Of a stretch of 64,000 nt of DNA, positions 27,761-35,274 are shown piece after piece. The number at the start of each line of letters is the position of its first letter. Within the stretch, counting starts at the first letter, position 1. The stretch is from Prevotella sp. khp7 (GTDB taxonomy: Bacteria; Bacteroidota; Bacteroidia; Bacteroidales; Bacteroidaceae). Under the pieces are notes generated by a model. The model was not told the origin of the DNA. It saw nothing but the letters and a program-made list of their open reading frames with translations, and did not search any database. Both the position numbers and the translations under genes were made by a program. Location of the stretch: contig NZ_FOIV01000004.1 in assembly GCF_900109055.1 (NCBI RefSeq), forward strand, positions 372,001-436,000, read 5' to 3'.

Positions 27761-28762
27761 CTACTCAAGAGGAGAAAGATATCTCCTTATATCCTCTTGA
27801 AGACGGCGGAACTGCTCTGACACCATATAGCCTGTGTTCTTCTTGAGCATCACCTTGATGTCCTGCAACGAGTTTTCGTAGCAGGACATCTCGTTTCGTT
27901 TCTGCGTTCTATGGGCCGCAGCATGGTATATCTCATTCTGGCGTTCCTGGCGGAGCAGGTTGCACACCTTCGACAACATAGGCGACACCACGGTATCAAA
28001 CAAGTGATGACCCTGTATATATAAATAGGTTGTCTGTGGAGTAACACCCAGTTCTTTCAAGTCTTCCTTCGTCTTGAGATACTCCTCCTTCGCATCAGGG
28101 AACTGACGCTGCAAGTCGTTGATCTTCGTGTGCACCTTACGCTTCACGTTGGCTATCGACGGCTCCGGGTTCTGTACATTAAAGCCACCGGGGTCGGCAA
28201 TGCGGTTGAAATCGGTAATAGAAAACTTCGGATAGTTACCATTGCGATAGACCATGATTGACCAGACAAACAGAGGGAACAGCGCTTCACTGAAACGCTC
28301 GAAATAGCCACGGAAGTCGAATATACGGTGATCGTTGAGCGTCACCGACACACACACATTATGCAATGAAGGCGCATAACACTGGAAGTTCTCGATGGCA
28401 TAGACATAGGTATGAAACACAAACTCACTCTCCAGCACCCGCCTCGATTGCTGCGTGCGCCCCTGTATCAGGTAATCGTAGTCAGCATCCACACAAGCTA
28501 TCATGTCCTTTCCCAAAGGCTCACCCTCCAGAAAGTTCATCAGCACCGACTTCTTACCACGCGTCAGATTCATCTTCGAAGGTAGCATCACCTCGAAGTA
28601 GCGTTTGTCGTTCTCAAACTCTGAAAGCACCGTACGCCAGAAGTAGATATCATCATAGCTCTCCACATAGGCCACAATCCTATGACGGGCGTTTTTCGAG
28701 GTCAGCGCGTTAGCCGCCTCGAAGTACCTGCTGTTCAGATTATCCCTCAGCCGTTTGCTCAT
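27761..28762 (-). CDS. DUF4435 TOPRIM-like protein, AriB-like
   Basis: 333 residues. The TOPRIM-type metal residues are visible as IVAYVESYDDIYFW (Glu) near the N-terminus and CVDADYDYL (Asp-x-Asp) around residue 90, followed by a long helical region. DUF4435 proteins pair with small ABC-type ATPases. In PARIS phage defence the DUF4435 partner is the effector nuclease that the ATPase releases on sensing a phage trigger. Here it overlaps the ATPase gene by 4 nt. More GC-rich than the peptide island next to it. Whether this pair is a defence system or has another DNA role cannot be settled from sequence. Confidence 0.75.
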   Translation of the reverse strand: MSKRLRDNLNSRYFEAANALTSKNARHRIVAYVESYDDIYFWRTVLSEFENDKRYFEVMLPSKMNLTRGKKSVLMNFLEGEPLGKDMIACVDADYDYLIQGRTQQSRRVLESEFVFHTYVYAIENFQCYAPSLHNVCVSVTLNDHRIFDFRGYFERFSEALFPLFVWSIMVYRNGNYPKFSITDFNRIADPGGFNVQNPEPSIANVKRKVHTKINDLQRQFPDAKEEYLKTKEDLKELGVTPQTTYLYIQGHHLFDTVVSPMLSKVCNLLRQERQNEIYHAAAHRTQKRNEMSCYENSLQDIKVMLKKNTGYMVSEQFRRLQEDIRRYLSPLE

Positions 28763-29595
28763 ACCGTGATATCCGATACCTCAGTCACGCTATCTATCCA
28801 ACCATTCATCACCACAGCTGGCGAGTGGGTCGTCAGTATAATCTGCACGTTGGGGTTCAGTTCTATGCAAAGGTCTATCAGTCGCTTCTGCCACTCTATG
28901 TGCAGACTCACCTCGGGCTCGTCCATAAAGAGCACATAGGGTTGGTTGTCTTCTACCAGCACGGTGAGCAGGATGGCCAGAATCTGCTTCTCGCCACTCG
29001 AGAGCTGATAGGGTAACAGCACCTCGCCTATCTGCGTAAACCTCAGCTCGTTCTCCGTTCGTATCATCTTCTTGCCCGTATCGCGGAACAGTTCGTCGAC
29101 GATATCCTGAAATCTCGTCTTTTTCTGCGACAACTGCTGAGCCGCCTCGGCATTGCCTTGCTGAAGCTGCTCGATGATGCGATTGCCAATGTTCACCTGA
29201 TAGTCGAGATACTTACGCTGCAAGTTGTAGAGCTGTATGTCGAGCAGCGAACCGCCGCCCACACCAGCCAAAGCCGAAAGCGCCTGCCGCAGGAATCCCT
29301 CGCCCTCAGCCAGCGACTGCTGCAGGTTAGAGTCGAGCGAGCGGATCATATCGTAGCGGATCCACTTGGCATCCTCGGGCACCACGTCGAGCCTCACGCC
29401 CTTCAGCATGTGCGAAGGGAACTCGCCCCCCGCAGCCAATCCTTTCACTACTTTATTCAAGATAGTACTCTTACCCACACCATTGGTACCGCTGAGGATG
29501 TTCACCTGACGGTTCAGATCCCACACGATGTGTTTCTTCCCGCTCCAAAGCGAGTCAATCTCTATCCGTTTAATATAGTCTGCGTACTTCGGCAT
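28759..29595 (-). CDS. SMC/ABC-type ATPase paired with the DUF4435 protein, AriA-like
   Basis: 278 residues: Walker A GTNGVGKSTI (about residues 36-45), a coiled middle region, signature LSSGEKQILA, Walker B YVLFMDEPEVSLH and switch His LTTHSP. It is a single compact ABC head typical of AAA_15/AAA_21 ATPases, without hydrophobic segments. It is shorter than the PARIS ATPases as I remember them. It is the first gene of a two-gene operon behind a consensus promoter. Confidence 0.8.
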   Translation of the reverse strand: MPKYADYIKRIEIDSLWSGKKHIVWDLNRQVNILSGTNGVGKSTILNKVVKGLAAGGEFPSHMLKGVRLDVVPEDAKWIRYDMIRSLDSNLQQSLAEGEGFLRQALSALAGVGGGSLLDIQLYNLQRKYLDYQVNIGNRIIEQLQQGNAEAAQQLSQKKTRFQDIVDELFRDTGKKMIRTENELRFTQIGEVLLPYQLSSGEKQILAILLTVLVEDNQPYVLFMDEPEVSLHIEWQKRLIDLCIELNPNVQIILTTHSPAVVMNGWIDSVTEVSDITV

Positions 29596-29621
29596 AGCTT
29601 TTGGTTTTTATCATCACTTTG

Positions 29622-29652
29622 CAAAAGTAGCAAAAAAAGCCGAAAGCACAAA
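29622..29652 (-). promoter_or_regulatory. Promoter of the ATPase/DUF4435 pair
   Basis: Minus strand -33 TTTG (29652-29649), a 19-nt spacer and -7 TACTTTTG (29629-29622). The -33 box lies in the loop of the terminator hairpin at 29632-29662. Confidence 0.7.
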
Positions 29653-29662
29653 ACTTTCGGCT
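29632..29662 (-). terminator. Intrinsic terminator overlapping the ATPase promoter
   Basis: 9-bp perfect arms (29638-29646 and 29654-29662; AGCCGAAAG) with a 7-nt loop. On the minus strand they are followed by T7 (29638-29632). It would stop transcription arriving from the lipoprotein genes to the right, just before the ATPase promoter fires. Confidence 0.7.
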
Positions 29663-29748
29663 AAATTATTACGAAATACGATATCATCCGCATGTCGCCA
29701 AAGTGAAAGAAAAGGCAGAAAAAACGTCTGAAGCGAACAACACCCCAC

Positions 29749-29960
29749 CACCTAACCTTTTCTGCTGAAACACCTTTATATAAACGGGATTTCAAGGGTT
29801 AGGTGTCTTAGAAAGAGGTAACCCACACCTAACCTATCACCTCACCTTTTCTCTGACTATCCTATAGTTAGGTGTTGGGTTAGGTGTTTGGGCAACACCT
29901 AACCCTCCAAACCTCCTTTATACAAAGGCGTCACGGGAAGAAGGGTTAGGTGGTTAGGTG
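29749..29960. repeat. Cluster of GGTTAGGTG repeats in both orientations
   Basis: Eight copies of (G)GTTAGGTG or its complement CACCTAACC in 212 bp, inside the 482-bp gene-free gap 29596-30077. Minus-oriented copies start at 29749, 29826 and 29896; plus-oriented copies at 29797, 29867, 29878, 29944 and 29952. Spacing is irregular, and neighbouring opposite copies can form hairpins, as in 29878-29904. No ORF or promoter is evident here. It may be a relic of a mobile element or a protein-binding cluster; origin unknown. Confidence 0.8.
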
Positions 29961-30077
29961 AAAATAGAAAAAACAATTGTGACGGACTAAGAGATAGATG
30001 GGAAGTAAGCAAAGTCATAGTTTGTCGTAATGAAACTATCAGTTAGGATAGTCCAAACTCCGAGTAAGGATAGGGTT

Positions 30078-30992
30078 TTAACGGCATAAACTTAGATAGA
30101 TATATTCTCCGCCAAAGGAGTTCTTTGCTACGACAGAATCCAAATTGAGTTTTTGCCCATCGAAACTACACGCTTGTATTTTATTAGCAGAACAATCACC
30201 CGAGTTGGTTATTTGAAGAATATGTCTCTCATTGTTTCCGAATAGATGCCGACTGACAAACTCATAAGTGATATTGTAGGGTTCTTGAAGCGTCCCTTCG
30301 GCATCATAATAATTATGCATAGTACCCTCGATGGCAAGAGCCACATTCTGCGTACCATCAAGATTATCTGTCACCATCAGGCCTCTTTGAATAGGTTCAA
30401 CATTTTGTCCCATAAAACCACTGATTGTAACACTATAATCTACTGAGTATATATACGGAATCTCCACGGATGGAAAGTTAAACACCACACAAAACTTGGC
30501 TTGGCCCTCTTCTCGGTATGTTTCCTCTGTTCCTACTAGCAACCTGACAGGGGTTTCTGCAGGCCGACAGAAAACACTATTCTCTGTGTTTGTGTAATAA
30601 AGTGAGCTGTAACTGCCCGTTGAGTGCACAGAATCAAGTCTGAACGTGCTCTCAACCACAGTTACAGTCTCACGACCCAGATAAACCCTAGAGAAAAGTT
30701 TTATCGTATCCGCTCCACCTGATTCAAGAGGCAATACAGGTTTAAAACCCAAATAGGTATTCCCGTTGCTTTCTACAAGATAGGCATTGATTATACTATC
30801 ATTATTGGCAACAATCTGAAAATCAGTGTATCTATCTTTAGCCAGATGATGGTTTTCGATATCCACGATATCAATCAGCACCTCTTTGGCATTAACATTC
30901 AGGTGTAATATAGATTCCCCTATTTGCTGTTCTTTATCACAAGAAAGCAAAAGAAGAACCAACGCAAAAAGAGATATCCTCCAGGTCTTCAT
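30078..30992 (-). CDS. Lipoprotein downstream of the cytolysin-like gene
   Basis: 304 residues with a lipoprotein signal (LFALVLLLLSC, Cys18). A beta-rich region of unknown fold follows, with many Tyr and Val strands and three cysteines late in the chain (CSANKIQAC and the terminal CR). No family recognised. It lies 26 nt after the cytolysin-like gene on the same strand and is likely co-transcribed. It could be a partner or immunity factor. Confidence 0.75.
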   Translation of the reverse strand: MKTWRISLFALVLLLLSCDKEQQIGESILHLNVNAKEVLIDIVDIENHHLAKDRYTDFQIVANNDSIINAYLVESNGNTYLGFKPVLPLESGGADTIKLFSRVYLGRETVTVVESTFRLDSVHSTGSYSSLYYTNTENSVFCRPAETPVRLLVGTEETYREEGQAKFCVVFNFPSVEIPYIYSVDYSVTISGFMGQNVEPIQRGLMVTDNLDGTQNVALAIEGTMHNYYDAEGTLQEPYNITYEFVSRHLFGNNERHILQITNSGDCSANKIQACSFDGQKLNLDSVVAKNSFGGEYIYLSLCR

Positions 30993-31018
30993 AATACAAA
31001 AGGATTTTCTTCTTATGC

Positions 31019-32500
31019 TTATTTTTTCTTGATAGTTGTAATCCCCATCAGTTTATAGTCTGGACTTTCGAGCAGTTTAACATCAGTATACCGTTCCCAA
31101 ACGATGTCGGTCTCCCACTCACCTCTTCCTGCAGGATGGTGTATGGTTCTAGCCTGATAAGAGTTAAACGAGAATAGAGGCATCGACGTACCATAGCCAG
31201 CATTCGAATACTCCTGAACATAGGTTGTATCCATACTATTATAGGGAGCATCATCATACGTCACATCGAACTTAAACCTAAATTTAACCTTGGGATGCGC
31301 AATCGTAGGCACCTTGGCCTGATTGGCATAAAAATTCATTGAGTAAGTATGTCTCTCTGAGTAGGCAGCCCATGAATAATTATCGATAATCTCGACATAC
31401 AGCGGTTCGCGACGGATGTTGTACTTGAACTTAATCTTGGCTAAGGAGTTATCGGCCACATTGGCAAAAGAGCAGAATATGGGCACACCTGGCTGCTCGC
31501 GAGAGAACTGCCCCTTGGTGATGTGATCAACAAAACCTGTGAATCCGTTGAAACTCTGTACTGCGGTGGTTCCGCTGCCGCCAATGAGATAGACCTTGAA
31601 GTCACAGCCATTCAGAAAACTCTTCTGCTCATTGTTCATATAAGAACTGCCCTTTGTGAAAAGCGTATGGAAAGACTCCTGAAGCATTCTCTTCGCATAG
31701 CTGGCCTCTGCATTGGTCTCCAATGTCAACAAACCAAAACGGCCATAGGTGATGGAGTTGATATACACTGCTGAGTCCATAAGTGCTGACGACACATTTG
31801 CATACGGAATACTTGGGGTATCCATTACTGCTGTGAAACTGCTCTGCCAGAACTTCAAATAGAGACCTGTCGCCTTGTTGATCTGATGCTCTATGCCACT
31901 GCTCGACGAGGATGAGCCCCAGAACAAGAAACTGGTATTCGTGTTACTACCGAAAGCTGACTTCAACTCATTATACGACGTAAACTGCTCTATCGAAAAG
32001 AGAAACTCATCGTTCTGCTTAAATGACGCCTTGGGTATCTGCTGCTTAATATATGCCGTATACTTGGAATAAGAAGGACTGCTTATCACACCAGGGTCTG
32101 TCCCCAACAGGGTCAAAGAAGCTGTTACCGGCTTCTTTGATCCTGGGACGGGCCTGTATGTACAATCCGCCACAGAGCTTCTATACAAAACATTCCCTAA
32201 CCATACATGAGGACTGTACTCTGGCAGGACTACCGTCTCATTGGTCGAGACATCCTTCTCTACCGTGAAATAGTCGTCGCCAGAGCGAGTGCTCCTCCAG
32301 ACTCCATTGCCACAACTAAACAACGTGGAGTCTTCGTCCAACAGATTGAATGGGTTGCGGCTCGTACTGATAGAAACGACATAGTCATCTGGATGATGAA
32401 ACTTAACCGGGGATGTTTCCATCTGACCGTCGGATTCCTCTGTACAACTGGAGAGAGGAGCTATAAACAGAAAAGAGAGTAAATACTTATATAAACGCAT
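31019..32500 (-). CDS. Cholesterol-dependent-cytolysin-like lipoprotein
   Basis: 493 residues with lipobox LSSC (Cys19). Segments line up in order with the CDC fold: the pore-forming region (FSIEQFTSYNELKSAF, then KATGLYLKFWQSSFTAVMD), the core strand pair SITYGRFGLLTLETNAEASY, and VYLIGGSG ... FVDHITKGQFS ... PGVPIFCSFANVADNS. The C-terminal region resembles domain 4 but has no tryptophan-rich undecapeptide, so cholesterol binding of the classic kind is unlikely. This matches the CDC-like proteins described in Bacteroidota, some of which need a second component. Surface anchoring suggests contact-dependent pore formation against other cells. Confidence 0.82.
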   Translation of the reverse strand: MRLYKYLLSFLFIAPLSSCTEESDGQMETSPVKFHHPDDYVVSISTSRNPFNLLDEDSTLFSCGNGVWRSTRSGDDYFTVEKDVSTNETVVLPEYSPHVWLGNVLYRSSVADCTYRPVPGSKKPVTASLTLLGTDPGVISSPSYSKYTAYIKQQIPKASFKQNDEFLFSIEQFTSYNELKSAFGSNTNTSFLFWGSSSSSSGIEHQINKATGLYLKFWQSSFTAVMDTPSIPYANVSSALMDSAVYINSITYGRFGLLTLETNAEASYAKRMLQESFHTLFTKGSSYMNNEQKSFLNGCDFKVYLIGGSGTTAVQSFNGFTGFVDHITKGQFSREQPGVPIFCSFANVADNSLAKIKFKYNIRREPLYVEIIDNYSWAAYSERHTYSMNFYANQAKVPTIAHPKVKFRFKFDVTYDDAPYNSMDTTYVQEYSNAGYGTSMPLFSFNSYQARTIHHPAGRGEWETDIVWERYTDVKLLESPDYKLMGITTIKKK

Positions 32501-32562
32501 AACTTTTTATAGTTGATATTCTAATTTTACTTTGCACTGCCAGTTTATGCCAATTGCGGGTA

Positions 32563-32570
32563 CAAAGTTA
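32563..32570 (-). promoter_or_regulatory. -7 box of the cytolysin-like operon
   Basis: Minus-strand TAACTTTG, giving a leader of about 60 nt. The nearest TTG (32590-32588) is 17 nt away, short for a -33 box, which suggests dependence on an activator. Confidence 0.55.
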
Positions 32571-32608
32571 GCAAGTAAATTAGAAAGCAATAAAGAAAAG
32601 TATTCTGA

Positions 32609-32629
32609 AGATTTTACTCAGATTTTACT
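32609..32629 (-). repeat. Tandem 10-bp repeat upstream of the cytolysin-like promoter
   Basis: AGATTTTACT at 32609-32618 and again at 32620-32629, an 11-bp period (one helical turn), about 40 bp upstream of the -7 box. This is the spacing expected of an activator site; the regulator encoded just upstream is the natural candidate. Confidence 0.5.
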
Positions 32630-32674
32630 TGTTATGCAATACTCTCACAATCAAATACTTACACAAAACATAAT

Positions 32675-34408
32675 TCACGAGAATTGCATCAACAATTCAT
32701 CCAATTCTTTAGATTTTCCACCTTTATCAAACATCTTTTTCATCAGATTGATGCGGATTTTCGTGATAGATGAAGGAGACAGGCCAACCATATTTGCTAC
32801 AGTTTTAGGATTAAAATGTAAGCGAATAAGAATACATGTCTTAAATTCATTCTCCGTAAGTTTAAAACTCTTTTCTGATATAAATTTATAAAAGTTGGGA
32901 AGAATGTCAATAGCCATCACATATACCTGTTGCCATTGATTGTCATCAAGCACCACCCCTTTTGTTGCCAGTTTACATAAATTGCCATATATCACAGATT
33001 TCTGCAATCTTATTTCAGAAGATTCACTTTGTAAACCCACCTTGGCTTTGTATGCTTCAATATCTTCTTTCAGCTTTACAGCCTTACTTTCCTTCTCCAT
33101 AAGCAATTTATTTAAGGTCTGCTCATGGGCGCGCAATTGAATAACTTCCGAATGAATCTCTGCCAAAGAAGAGAGATCGGCCTCATATTTCAATCTTTCT
33201 TTCTTCCGTCCCTTATATATTCTCCATCCTATCCCAGTACTTAAGGTTATAATTATAATCAACAAAAGAACAGAATATCTTGCCCTTTGCTGTTCCTTTT
33301 CCGCTTTATTCTTTGCTTGCTCCGCTATTTTCTGATTTCGTGTATAGTCATACATTCCCTGCATCTGTTCGACCTCTCTTATTGCCATCTGAGCATAAGC
33401 GGAATCATTCATATCATAGCTATACAACGCATATTTTACTGCCGAATCGGGCATATGTTTCTTCTGGAATAAAAGAGCCAAGCCCCTGGAGCCTCCATTT
33501 TGATTATTGAAATCTTTACCATCTCGTAACTCCTTACGAAAATAATATTCTGCAGAATCTAGAAGATTAACGGCCATATAATAGCAGCCTTTAGAATAAT
33601 AATATGTCTCTCTACCTTTTTCTATATTATTATTAGCATCAAAGAAACCAGACTCTTGCTCGTATCTGTCCATGTATTCTTTCGCTTTGGAGAATTGGCG
33701 CTTATCTACCAATTCACGCAAAATTGAAGCACAGAGACTTACAGCTTGCTTTCTGTAGCCACAGGCATCTAGGATATCAGCTATATCCTCACAGGCAATA
33801 ATCGCAGAATCTTCTTTTTTCTGCCTTTCGTATATAAAGACTTTTCCCTCCATACTAAGTAAGGCGTTCAACGTATCCTTTCCTTTCCAACCGTATTTCG
33901 CAGATAAGTTTTCACATTCCAATTCATAATCATAGAGCCCTTGCTGATAAAACACATTGCTCATCTGACCATAGACACGACTGAGTTGGCGATAGTCACA
34001 ATCAGCAGAAGCCGTATCTGCCTTCTCAGAGGCAGTTTGAAAACAGCTCAAGGCCATAGGGGCCTCATGAATATCATAATAAGCTCTTCCCAAGAGATAG
34101 TAGGCTAACATCTGCTCATTGGGAGTTCCATGTTCGTCGAAATAATCTACTAATATCTGAGCCTGGTCTGTACTACGAAAAAGGGAATCCACTTTATTAA
34201 GGGCATTCAGTCGATGTAGATGATAAAGCATGCGGAAACGCTTACCGAATTCATCTTCGTGCTGTCCAAGACTGTCGAGAATCATCATTGCCGAATCCGG
34301 TTTATCATGCATCAGGTCCTTTGCCTGGTTCAGCATATCAACATACGCCTGCTTTTCTGAGCAAGCTATTAGCAACATTATCCCGATAATTATATAAAAT
34401 CTTCTCAC
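32675..34408 (-). CDS. Second TPR/transmembrane/HTH regulator
   Basis: 577 residues from the GTG at 34408. N-terminal lipobox (IMLLIACS), TPR-like repeats to about residue 360, one transmembrane helix (about 385-405, YSVLLLIIIITLSTGIGWRIY), a coiled coil and a C-terminal HTH (FNPKTVANMVGLSPSSITKIRINLMKKMF). It has the same layout as the regulator at 25554-27119. I moved the start from the ATG at 34450 because the -7 box (34435-34428) lies within that extension. It lies 174 nt upstream of the cytolysin-like gene on the same strand and is its likely regulator. Confidence 0.8.
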   Translation of the reverse strand: MRRFYIIIGIMLLIACSEKQAYVDMLNQAKDLMHDKPDSAMMILDSLGQHEDEFGKRFRMLYHLHRLNALNKVDSLFRSTDQAQILVDYFDEHGTPNEQMLAYYLLGRAYYDIHEAPMALSCFQTASEKADTASADCDYRQLSRVYGQMSNVFYQQGLYDYELECENLSAKYGWKGKDTLNALLSMEGKVFIYERQKKEDSAIIACEDIADILDACGYRKQAVSLCASILRELVDKRQFSKAKEYMDRYEQESGFFDANNNIEKGRETYYYSKGCYYMAVNLLDSAEYYFRKELRDGKDFNNQNGGSRGLALLFQKKHMPDSAVKYALYSYDMNDSAYAQMAIREVEQMQGMYDYTRNQKIAEQAKNKAEKEQQRARYSVLLLIIIITLSTGIGWRIYKGRKKERLKYEADLSSLAEIHSEVIQLRAHEQTLNKLLMEKESKAVKLKEDIEAYKAKVGLQSESSEIRLQKSVIYGNLCKLATKGVVLDDNQWQQVYVMAIDILPNFYKFISEKSFKLTENEFKTCILIRLHFNPKTVANMVGLSPSSITKIRINLMKKMFDKGGKSKELDELLMQFS

Positions 34409-34427
34409 GTTTCTATCCTTTGGCTTG

Positions 34428-34459
34428 CAAAGATACGAAGAAACAGGCAAAAAACCAAA
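34428..34459 (-). promoter_or_regulatory. Promoter of the second TPR/HTH regulator
   Basis: Minus strand TTTG (34459-34456), a 20-nt spacer and TATCTTTG (34435-34428). It predicts transcription from about 34423, which excludes the ATG at 34450 and supports the GTG start at 34408. Confidence 0.8.
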
Positions 34460-34562
34460 TAAGGGACAAACCTTTTAAATATAAATGATAGTTGTTATAT
34501 GCGCACGCGTAAAGGATAGAATTCTGGCATAATCACAGATTTCTTCGGAATTAAGCGTCACT

Positions 34563-34616
34563 TTTTGAAAAATAGCCCGTGCTTTTTCCGGAAAAAGCAC
34601 GGGCTATTTTTCAAAA
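34563..34616. terminator. 54-bp perfect palindrome, terminator of the glyQS-FKBP operon
   Basis: 27-nt arms meet with no unpaired centre (34563-34589 and 34590-34616; centre CTTTTTCCGGAAAAAG). The outer parts contain GAAAAATAGCCCG and its complement, so a U5 run ends the hairpin on either strand. It stands 16 nt after the FKBP stop codon. Confidence 0.85.
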
Positions 34617-34632
34617 CGAGCCTAATTTTTGT

Positions 34633-35271
34633 CTACTTGAATATAGGGCGGTATTCGCCGGGATGCCAAATATCGGCAACAGCGACCTCAAAGATAATAG
34701 TACTATAGCCGGGGATTGATGAAGAACCAGTTTCACCGTAAGCCAGCTGATAGGGAATATAAACCATCCAATGATCGCCTTTCTTCATGTTTTGGAGAGC
34801 AGTACAAAAGCCTTGAGTAAATAAAGAATTTGCCGTTCCTGTACTTGTTTGAACTGGATTCCAACTTACGCAGGCCTTCTGCATACCTGCTGTGCTCCAA
34901 TCAAAGTCGCCCAGAAACGTCTCCTCAAACACGTAGCCCTTCTCATACGACTTAGAAGGAATCAGCCTTCCACGATATGTGTATAACACCGAATCGGTGA
35001 AAAGAGCCGTCTCTGTGCCACTACCCGACTCCAGCACTTCTACATAGATGAAATCAGAATTAGACACATTAGATGTTGTGGTGACATCCTTAGTGTAGGT
35101 GAGAATTTTCTGGTAGTTGGGATTAGCAGCTAATTGACTGATAAAGGCCTCGTTTTTCTCCTGCCAGTTATCGAACTCACCCTCTTCCTCGCTTTCCTCG
35201 CTGCACGATGATACCATCCCCACAAGTGGGAACAGTATCACAGCCAGCAATATGTATTTCCAGTTCTTCAT
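34633..35271 (-). CDS. FKBP-type peptidyl-prolyl isomerase lipoprotein
   Basis: 212 residues with a lipoprotein signal (LVGMVSSC). The C-terminal FKBP domain (about 100-205) shows VLYTYRGRLI, TQGFCTALQNMKKGDHWMVYIP, LAYGETGSSSIPGYSTIIFEVAV, the conserved FKBP strand order. It probably assists folding in the periplasm or at the outer membrane. It starts 3 nt after glyQS and shares its transcript. Confidence 0.88.
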   Translation of the reverse strand: MKNWKYILLAVILFPLVGMVSSCSEESEEEGEFDNWQEKNEAFISQLAANPNYQKILTYTKDVTTTSNVSNSDFIYVEVLESGSGTETALFTDSVLYTYRGRLIPSKSYEKGYVFEETFLGDFDWSTAGMQKACVSWNPVQTSTGTANSLFTQGFCTALQNMKKGDHWMVYIPYQLAYGETGSSSIPGYSTIIFEVAVADIWHPGEYRPIFK

Positions 35272-35274
35272 TGT

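Noticed and set aside
29749..29960. Possible CRISPR array from repeated GGTTAGGTG words
   Set aside because: The repeat unit is only 9 nt, occurs in both orientations and has irregular spacing; no cas genes are near.
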